NCBI GenBank assembly: GCA_028554795.2
Contig: CM068831.1
Location: 61,436,769-61,500,768 of the forward strand
Reading direction: 5' to 3'
Origin: Sinohyriopsis cumingii
Taxonomy: Eukaryota > Mollusca > Bivalvia > Unionida > Unionidae
DNA: 64,000 nucleotides
Under the pieces are notes generated by a model that made no database searches, was not told the DNA's origin, and saw nothing but the letters and a program-made list of their open reading frames with translations. Shown piece by piece: positions 56,041-64,000 of the stretch; within the stretch, counting starts at the first letter, position 1, and each line of letters starts with the position of its first letter. A program made the translations under genes and the position numbers.

Positions 56041-56449
56041 CATCCCCTCAAATAAGCCAATTAATGCACCAGAATAGACTAAAAATCAACATGTTGTCAT
56101 TATTATTCTTGTTGAAGTGATCTGGATTCTCTTTTCAAAGACACAAATGGCAATAATAATTTTTGAGCATGAAGATAAATGTGAAGACTGATAATTATGA
56201 CCAATAAGAATTACAAATGAATGCTGTATGGTTTACAGCATATACGAGAGACAGCACATGGCACATAAAAACATATATGTCATAATTCTTTCAAAAGATT
56301 GCTGAAGAATAGCAAGGCATAATACATGAAAAAATACTACAGCAATGTTAGAAAATGTTCTTCAGTAGCCTCTTCTGTAGATTTAGAAAATGACATTGAT
56401 TTTTAGAGAGAACGACATTTTTTTAATGTGATGCATTCAGAATAAGTCG

Positions 56450-56890
56450 ATCACAAAAGTGTGAAAACTGGGTCACAGTGACATGCTTTTTAGTGCAAGT
56501 TCCTTATTCTCCTTGAGATGCCTTCAGACATCAATTTCTCGAGTGTTGTTGAAATAAGGTGCAAGATATTGGGGGCATAAGCAACAGAAAACATAACATA
56601 CAGGAAGTACTCAAGCATCAATCAATGTTAGTGAATATCTTCAATCACTCCATCACCTTTTTATTATTAAAAAATTTATCTGAAAGCAAATTCTCACACA
56701 TGGTCCACTTGCCATTTGATAACTAATACTTTCAGGTGGCACATGACCAAGCTGCAAGCTTGTGGCTAAATATATAGAGCACAACAATCCTTCATATGCT
56801 CTGACTGTCTTTTAAACCACAACTGTGAACACAAGTTTCTTTCCACAACAGTGATATTGCGAATCAAAGAGAAAAAACACGTGCAAGGAA
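56450..56890. repeat. Direct repeat, copy 1 of a 440-bp unit
   Basis: Begins GTGTGAAAACTGGGTCA and ends with CGAATCAAAGAGAAAAAACA. It matches 63065-64000, where the unit is split by about 480 bp of other sequence. Content unrecognised. Confidence 0.75.
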
Positions 56891-57033
56891 AATGTATGAA
56901 ATAGTGTTCTTTCATTATGAAAGTTTCATTCAAAAATTAAACTTCTTTAAATACACCACTTACATTCATATAATTGTTGGCATTCATATTATAAAAATTC
57001 CTGCATGTCAATATTTTACATCTATAGGAATGT

Positions 57034-57290
57034 TGTTTGTTGTTGTTGTTGTTGTGGTGTTTAGTGCCATTTTTCAGCACACGATAGGCTATGCATGGCG
57101 GCCAGTATTAATGGTGGAGAAGAACCCTGGAAAACCCCAGGAAGAACCACCGACCCAAGAGAAGCTACTGGCAAGCTTTCTCACATACCCACATTAGCCG
57201 AATCCTAGACTCGAACTCACGCAGACAGAGGTAAGATGGCAGTGATCCGTAACGGAAAGTGCTTTAGACCACTCGGCCACTTGGGGCCCC
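57034..57290 (-). mobile_element. tRNA-derived SINE, copy D
   Basis: Perfect 13-bp duplication TCTATAGGAATGT at 57021-57033 and 57291-57303. The minus strand starts GGGGCCCCAAGTGGCC with A box, then GTTCGAGTC B box, and ends in a (CAA)n tail. About 257 bp. Confidence 0.9.
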
Positions 57291-57799
57291 TCTATAGGAA
57301 TGTGATCACCTGTCATAAAATATAGAACTCCTTCTTTGTGCTACCATCACTTTATATTTTGCTAGGTAAAATTGTCAGTTTAGAAACGATGAACCAGTTT
57401 ACCAGGAGACATCACACACACTTTTAATACTTGTCAATATGATACAAATTGTAAAGTCAGTATTATTTATGTGGTTCCTGAGTTAGACATAACAACAGTG
57501 GGGTAAGCCTCTCTGAATGTCAGTAAAAATTTTAACAAAGATATATGCATCATCAGTCAATAATTCATTTTCAAATGACAATTCATGAAGTATCTTTCAA
57601 CCAAACCATAACATCTGATTTACACAAACCTCAAGTGATTCACAGTATGTAATAAATGTTACATGAAATATAAATATGTCTTCTCTACAGGAATGGTCCT
57701 AAAAAAGCTATGCCAAAACTGCATTGTTGACAAGAATGATGACCATACATGTCTATTTTATAATGGAATCTCTAAAATGGAAGAAAAGGTTAAGTTTAC

Positions 57800-57862
57800 C
57801 TGATGATTGGGTAGATATACAATCAGCTGCCTCCTTCTCTTTTAACATGGGAACAGCTTCAT
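57800..57862 (-). CDS. Internal exon of the host IAP gene (63 bp)
   Basis: On the minus strand, acceptor TTTTTCCATTAG precedes a 63-bp exon followed by the donor GTAAAC. It enters and leaves in phase 1: the final G plus the AC opening the RING exon makes GAC (Asp), keeping a single frame across both. It encodes an acidic, lysine-containing linker (EAVPMLKEKEAADCIS). IAP proteins have such low-complexity linkers between BIR and RING parts. The intron to the next exon would be 17.2 kb, filled by the inverted duplication, SINEs and other repeats. The exon is short, so the call depends on phase agreement and strand. Confidence 0.55.
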
Positions 57863-59016
57863 CTAATGGAAAAACAAGAAATGACTAAATGTCATTTTTA
57901 AACTGACACACCTGATTAGTGAAACATTAACTGAGCAATTATCACAAAACTGTTGTTTATCTGATTCTGTTTCTTTCTTTGACAAAAAGGAACAAGAATG
58001 AAGCATGGAAGAGAACCTGGCTACACATTTTAGTACACCACTCCATCAATAACTCGCGAACCTGCTTATAACGCGGGGTTAGACATGGATCCCATTTTTT
58101 AAAACCAGAAAATAGCCCCCCCCAATTGATCCCTATTTACTGAACTTAAAGAAAATCGCCATCAAAATTGCTAACTGAAACGATGATATAACACTTGTTT
58201 TATGGTTGAAAACGGTAGAGAGGACCTGGAAATTTTAATCAATGTGAAATTATCAGCTTTTCATAAGGAGTCATAATTGGTTTCATTTTCTTTCCAAACA
58301 ACATTCTTAGTACATCATAATTAAAGATATTCAAGGAATTTTGATGACTGAAAATGTCACTTACACCTAGTGTAGGCAGTACATTATTAAATGTCAATTA
58401 AATAATTTTATTAAGTGAAATTTGTGTTTTAATTCTATCTTTAGTTCCTCTTAAGTGTAATCATCATAAATGCAATGTGTATTCAAACATAACATGTATC
58501 AGCTATGTCCGCAGGCATTTCTCTGAGAACCCAATTAAGTCCTGTCCGTGTTTTGATAACTGACTTGCAGAAGTATTGGTTGTACTGTTGCATTGAATTA
58601 AAAGCTGGCCTCCCTTGTATTATCATGCCAATTATGCCTTTTGAATCAAATAAAGGAGCTGGAATAAAAGGAAAGTTAAAAGGCACAAAAATCCATCCTA
58701 CTTAAAATCTAGCAGCCCCGGTCATATGTCAGGTGAACTCACTTCAGTTGATCAATCAAACACTGTTATAAATGTCATTGTGTATGCAACATAAACTACC
58801 TTAATTTAACCAACTCATTCATAATTGTGATCAAAGACAGCAAGGCAACCAAGCGAAATGAATACTTCGCAAAATAAAAAGCTTGGTTTCACAGATACGG
58901 ACCATTGTGGGCAAGTAAGTTTCAGAGAATTCCTGAACTGGCACTTAAAAGATATCATCAAGGATGATAAGAAGTTTCACTATCACTTCCAATGAAATCA
59001 CGACATCAATACTGCA

Positions 59017-61002
59017 CAGTGTGACCCAGCTACAGCGTGCTCCATTATAACACATATTCGGATATAACACAGTCGTGGCGTGGCTCCCGAAATTTCATAT
59101 ACTTGTATTTTTCTTGTGCACAAAAAATTCTTTCTTAAAAAGTACAAAAAAAAAAAAAAAAACATAAAAAGTTTGTTATCATTTTGGGGAAGAGATTGAG
59201 TATGAATAATACAAGACAAAGTGGCTTGGATCCTGAAATTTTAATGTATTTTTCTCGTACATGAAAAAGTATTTTTCTTCTCAAAAGTACGGAAAAAAAC
59301 AGCATAAAAAGTTTATTCTGGGATCGCGTAGGTCTTTACCAATGTCACAAACTTGGATTGTTTTTCCTTATTGGCTGCAAAACATACCATGCGGCTTTTT
59401 TTTTATTGGCGACACTGTTGGCTGTTTACACTTTTATATACAAACATTGGTTTGGAGTGCAGAAAATTGGAGGCCCCATGAAAGGAAGCCGCAAACTGGA
59501 TATAAAATGCATTGAAATTTATCTATTGTTACATAAACAAATTCTTTGTCCATACTGACCAACCATTTAAATAGTGCATTTTTATATCATAATCCACTTA
59601 TCTTGACATCTAGAATGAGTTCTATATGTTGTGAAATATCCGTTTTTTTGTTGTTGACATTTCTGTAATGGAGATTAAATAGACGAGGGATTGTCTCATA
59701 ATATATCTTTCATCGGATGTTTGGCCACTTGCTAGTAATTAATATATTTACAAAGACTGATATTTGTATGTGGATGGTAATTAAAATTCCTTTTCTTTTG
59801 ACTCAGAATTAAATCCTTCAGAACACTCACATTTTCTGTAATAATCCCTGTCATCAGAATACCTGCGCCTTTATTGTTTGTTGAACCTTTTTCAGAAGCA
59901 TATGTGGAAGGCAGCATCATGCTGCTACCACAAATTTAAAAAATAAAATTAAAAAAAATACATTTACTTATTGGATTATTCAATAGGCATGGAGGGACAG
60001 TAACTAGAATAGTCCAAATGACGGCCAATTTCTTTTTAAAAATGTACCTAGATAAAATAGTCTCCTGAAATTTCAAAGTTAACAGATTACCTCTGAAGCA
60101 CTGACCGTTATGAAAACGTACTCAGCATATGGAAATAGATACCAGTCTCAATCATTTAATACAATTATTTGATGTTGCCACCACAATAAGAAATGGGCAT
60201 TTGTTTGGTTCTCCAATGACCTTTAGCGGTGACTTCAATACCGCATGCACCCTTTGTCAAAGAAAGCTGACTACAATCTTTCAATAATAGCAAAGAACTT
60301 TTCTTCAAAGGAAGTCAGTTAACTTAAATAACTTAAATAAAAGTGATGGAATCTGATAGATTTTTGCATTTTCCAACGTGACTGGAACATGTTAACTGTG
60401 CTGTGAAAGTTTCGTTTTTGTAGGGAAAAAGTTTGTGCTTATGAATGCTACCAATGGTGGCTTAAAACGCAAACTAACTTTTACCGACTTGGAATGTATT
60501 GAAATGTAAATGTGCTTCGTCATTTGTTATGTGATTATGCTGTTTTTCCAGTAATTCAGACCAATATGACCTGTTACAAAATTATTTAATATTTTAAAGC
60601 CGTGTGTGTGCATATTTTTGATGGAATCACTTGTATTATGGATTCAATGTATATGATGAGGTTCACAGGTGAATACACGGTGTTGGTAATCTTTTCATGC
60701 TATACATTAAACATTTATATATAAACAAGATTCATGTATATGTACCAATTCATAATTCTCTAAATAAACTATTATATATGTCTTCTCTGTTTTCACTACA
60801 GGTGTATTTCTCATTTAATATGCATCAATTTAAGATGTGTGATGACGTATTTTACCGCCTGCATTTATTACTTACACCCCCTACAATTTCTTGGGGTACA
60901 TTTTCTTCAGCTAACTGACCTGGTTGCTTATAACACGGTTCGGTCTATAACGTGGTAGGGTTCTATGGCTCCCAACTGCCGTGTTATAGCAGGGTCACAC
61001 TG
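59017..61002. mobile_element. Second TA-targeting transposon nested in copy 2 (1.99 kb)
   Basis: Terminal inverted repeats: left CAGTGTGACCCAGCTACAGC, right (reverse complement) CAGTGTGACCCTGCTATAAC, with further matching of CG-rich segments inside. The right flank is TA; the left is CA, read as a mutated TA. Copy 1 of the host element shows the empty site (near 39130, ATTGTACTAACTGAG). Open frames inside are short and without transposase motifs, so it is non-autonomous. Assignment to the Tc1/mariner/pogo group rests on the TA target and CAGT ends. Confidence 0.82.
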
Positions 61003-61112
61003 TACTAACTGAACAATACAAAATTTGAGTTTTGAGATAGATGATTGTCTAACAAAATAAATGTCACTAGTTATTTTAAAAGAGGAAACTTGCTTGGTGG
61101 TGTATCAACAGT

Positions 61113-61187
61113 TAGTCTAGTTCCCTGCTACTTGGACTCCTGACTTTGCAGGATAATGTTACACACCACTCTGGGAACCAGACTAAT
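61113..61187. repeat. Short fold-back, counterpart of 39250-39321
   Basis: AGTCTAGTTCCC and GGGAACCAGACT arms, carried within copy 2 of the TA-targeting element. Confidence 0.5.
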
Positions 61188-61555
61188 CAACAAAACAAAA
61201 GGCAGTGACATAATACACAGATGTTTTCACATACACGTGCTGATTGTTTAAAACAAAAAGGAACGATCTTTCACATGCTGGATATTTTGAAAATAAATGT
61301 TATTTATACAGATAAACGAACATCTTCATTAGAAAAAGCGAGTTATTAACAATTATTATCAATGTGATTGCAAAACGAGGATTCAGTCATTAAACAGCCC
61401 AGTTCCCTACACCCACACCCACCCGCAGTTTTCTCAAAGTATAGCTAAGATGATTTTTTTAATTTTTGGAGGTCCCTCGGTAACTCGTGCTCTCGCTTAT
61501 AGTGCGGTCTATGTTTGTGAACCCGTTGTGTGCAAGTTATCGAAGGAGAGGTGTA

Positions 61556-62231
61556 GCTGCCTGAAAGACAGTATGCATATATGTAGGAGCACTGTATGGC
61601 ACAAGAGAAAAATTGTTGCTATATTGTGCCAACAAAAAATTAAGTATGACAACTGTAAAAATGAATGGTTTTGGAACATACAATTAATACAGTATTTCCA
61701 ACACTGATTTCTCCTGCTTCTTACTGTAGATGAATTTGTATGCCAGAGAGTGGAATGTATCTTGGTTTATGAGTGTACATGATTTAGTAAATGGACTTAA
61801 AGACCACATCATTTGTGTAATTAATATAATTACAGAATGCTTTGGTAGTATACTCAGAAGCAATTTTGTTCATCCCGAATAAAATGCTGGTTCATTTGGC
61901 TCAAAACAGAGGCTTTCTGAGGGGAAAGTTCTAAATGTACCCAAAGTTGTACCAGATCTAGCATGTGGAGGTAGGATTTACAGGCTGATCCATGCACATT
62001 GGAGCCATTGTCAAGTTTAGTTGTTACTAATGAGCTATCTAACCAGCAGGACCTTCCAGTCTTCTCTCTAATATGTTTTGCAACAATTCTTTAACATCTG
62101 ACACTGATATGTCTATTATGGAGAAGGAAAGTTAATAATGGTAAAAAAATAAGCCATACAAAAGTGATCTTCTCCACAATATGAATAAGACAAACATCAA
62201 AATAAAGCTATGGATAATCATGAATTAAAAA
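61556..62231. other. Non-coding stretch, nothing recognised
   Basis: No gene or repeat signature noticed. Confidence 0.35.
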
Positions 62232-62233
62232 TA

Positions 62234-62320
62234 CACTGCTCCCTCGATAACTCACGTACAACAAGGTCCAAAAACATTGACCGCACTGTAAGTGAGGGCA
62301 TGAATTATCGAGGAACATCC
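62234..62320. repeat. Miniature relative of the TA-targeting element
   Basis: TA followed by CACTGCTCCCTCGATAACTCACG, then 40 bp on, the inverted form (GAATTATCGAGGA) with GACCGCACTGTAAGTGAGGG between. It looks like the two ends of the 1.5-kb element joined with little in between. Confidence 0.5.
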
Positions 62321-63064
62321 AAAACAATATGAAATGTTGCCATCCTCGCTGGAACTAGAGAAAACCACAAAGGTGGGGGGGGGGCAAACTGATGTTAAAT
62401 GGCTGAATAATCATTTTTAAGTCACATTGGGAATCATTTTCAATAAACTGCTTTTTCTAATGAAGTTATCTGTTTTGTGCAAAAACAAAAAGACCTTTAT
62501 TTTCAAGATGCCCAACCACTGAGAGATCATTAACAATATTCCAACTAGTTTCAACAACTATCACGTGTACGCGAAAACATTGAGTATTACATCACTGCTT
62601 TAAGTTGTTGTTGAGTAGCCTGGTTCCCTGATCTGTATGCTCCCTGCTTTGCTCTCTACGATAGTGGAATGCAAAGCATGGGGCATACTAATCAGGGAAC
62701 CAGACTACTTATTGATTCAAATTCATAATCAAACCAGATTCCTTTTATAAAAAACAAAACAACAAAAATAAAAAAAACACAACAAAAAACAAAAAACGGA
62801 ACACATAGTTTGTGAAACACCTGTTATTGTCGAGCTGTTTATTAAGATGGTCTACATCAAATGATAAGATAGCTCTTGTGTACAAAAGGGGCATGGAAAC
62901 AGCTGAAAATACTAATATTGCAAAGGCATGGAAATTAGGTTACAGTTACAAAGTCTTATAAATGCTGAAATCCTCTATTTAACATGCATCTGTAAAGCAA
63001 TTTTCATGGGTGGAGGTAGAATATTAACAGGTGTAACAAATATATGAGTAAAAAGACAGAAATC
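62321..63064. other. Non-coding stretch with a hairpin element
   Basis: No gene. It contains the 96-bp fold-back at 62614-62709 and A-rich runs near 62.77 kb. Confidence 0.4.
62614..62709. repeat. Fold-back (MITE-like) hairpin, 39-bp arms
   Basis: Arms 62614-62652 (AGTAGCCTGGTTCCCTGATC...) and 62671-62709 are reverse complements with about five mismatches, separated by 18 nt. Related arms occur at 39250-39321 and 61113-61187. Confidence 0.8.
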
Positions 63065-64000
63065 ACTCAAATGTGAAAACTGGGTCAGTGACATGCTTTT
63101 TTGTGTGGCTGTTTAGCTCTCCTTGAGATGCCTTCAGTCATCAATTTCTCGAGTGTTGGTGAAATAAGGTGCAAGGTATTAGTGGCATAAGCAACAGAAA
63201 ACTTAACATACAGGAATCACTTTAGCATCAACATTAGGTCACAAGAATTGTTTGGCTGGATGCAACTAGCCAAATTTTATGTGTAGGTTAAACAGGGTTC
63301 AAGATGTATTGTATGTCATATAACTCTTCACAACTTTTCATACACATGATCCATAAAAGTCATAATCTTTTGTACTAATCTTCTGTATGCATGTCAAATT
63401 TAAACTGAAATGTTCAACTGGTTAGAGAATTAGAATATAAATATATATTGGCTAGGGATGTCATATCATGGTATCAAGAGACTGCACTGCTAAACACTAG
63501 ATTATTACTTTGTATATTGTGTATTTCTGGCAGTTCAGGCTTGTAACTGACATAATGTTTGTTTTTCAATTTTAGATTTTCTCAGAATATGTGAAACATG
63601 GTTGGATGGATTGAGATAAACTGACAAAAAAAGATCAACATTCAAATCCAAAAGAATTCTCAATTGCATAAAGCTCATCTACACCACTAGGGTAATGCAT
63701 GTACCAATGTTTCAGAATATCTTCAATAGTCTTGGTGTCAGATCACTCACTCCAACATCTTTCTATTATAGTTACAGAAATTATCTGAAAGCATATTCTC
63801 ACACATAGTCCACATGCCATTAGATGCTGAACTAATACTTTCTGGTGGCACATGAACATGCTGCAAGCTTCGGGGCTAAATATTTAAAGCACAACAATCC
63901 TTCATATGCTGTGACTGTCTTTTAAACCACAACTATAAACACAAGTTTCTTTTCATAACATTGACACCGTGAATCAAAGAGAAAAAAACAGTTGCCAGGA
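63065..64000. repeat. Direct repeat, copy 2, split by about 480 bp
   Basis: Its two parts (63065-63235, about 63710-64000) match 56450-56890 in the same orientation. The intervening 480 bp is absent from copy 1, so it is either an insertion here or a deletion there. The unit runs to the window edge. Confidence 0.7.

Larger units (their letters stand above)
58036..61553. mobile_element. TA-targeting non-autonomous DNA element, copy 2 (with a 2.0-kb insertion)
   Basis: Flanked by TA (58034-58035, 61554-61555), with CACCACTCCATCAATAACTC at the left and its counterpart at the right end. After removal of the insertion at 59017-61002 it is about 1.52 kb and collinear with copy 1 (38139-39880). No coding capacity recognised. 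Confidence 0.8.

Overview
This is an AT-rich, intron- and transposon-laden animal sequence. The tRNA-headed SINE families, the EGF-repeat exon, the IAP-type RING exon and the kinds of mobile element present fit a lophotrochozoan, most likely a mollusc. I cannot name the species. Only two host-gene pieces are recognisable: an EGF-like exon near 1.1-1.4 kb, and two phase-compatible exons of an inhibitor-of-apoptosis (IAP) gene on the minus strand at 40.3-40.6 and 57.8 kb.

Layout. (1) 1-4.4 kb: a decayed virus-like element of uncertain family. It has an SF1-type helicase followed by an HNH-like zinc domain (+), a retroviral-type integrase of the F54H12.3 kind (-) and a phospholipase-A2-like domain (-); an EGF-like exon lies inside it. 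(2) 4.4-5.85 kb: a Ty3/gypsy pol fossil (-). (3) 6171-24984: a nearly full-span, broken Polinton/Maverick with about 325-bp terminal inverted repeats. It carries small accessory genes, major capsid, penton, integrase with chromodomain, packaging ATPase, BIR-domain genes, protein-primed-type DNA polymerase B and a zinc-knuckle gene. (4) 25.0-28.0 kb: a LINE endonuclease remnant plus unrecognised decayed sequence. (5) 29.9-31.25 kb: a hAT element. (6) 32-40 kb: SINEs, a degenerate tandem array, and the first copy of a 1.5-kb TA-targeting DNA element. (7) 40.9-54.9 kb: a large rearranged inverted duplication inside the long IAP intron, with a further 1.63-kb tandem duplication. (8) 55-64 kb: SINEs, the second copy of the 1.5-kb element carrying a 2.0-kb insertion, and other repeats.

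The most striking signal is in the Polinton. Five hairpins have the architecture of the replication-dependent histone mRNA 3' end: a 6-bp stem, a TTTC loop and, 13-14 nt downstream, a conserved GAAAAG purine-rich element. They sit downstream of the small accessory genes, and two lie in the terminal repeats. Three of these genes also share an upstream box followed by a TATA-like element, giving repeated promoter-gene-hairpin cassettes. The capsid side instead shows an ordinary AATAAA. This suggests that an accessory gene set may be expressed as non-polyadenylated, S-phase-linked mRNA. The capture and duplication of BIR (anti-apoptotic) genes is a second accessory theme. All viral-type elements are described as fossils. 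Functional claims rest on motif recognition by eye, without database searches.
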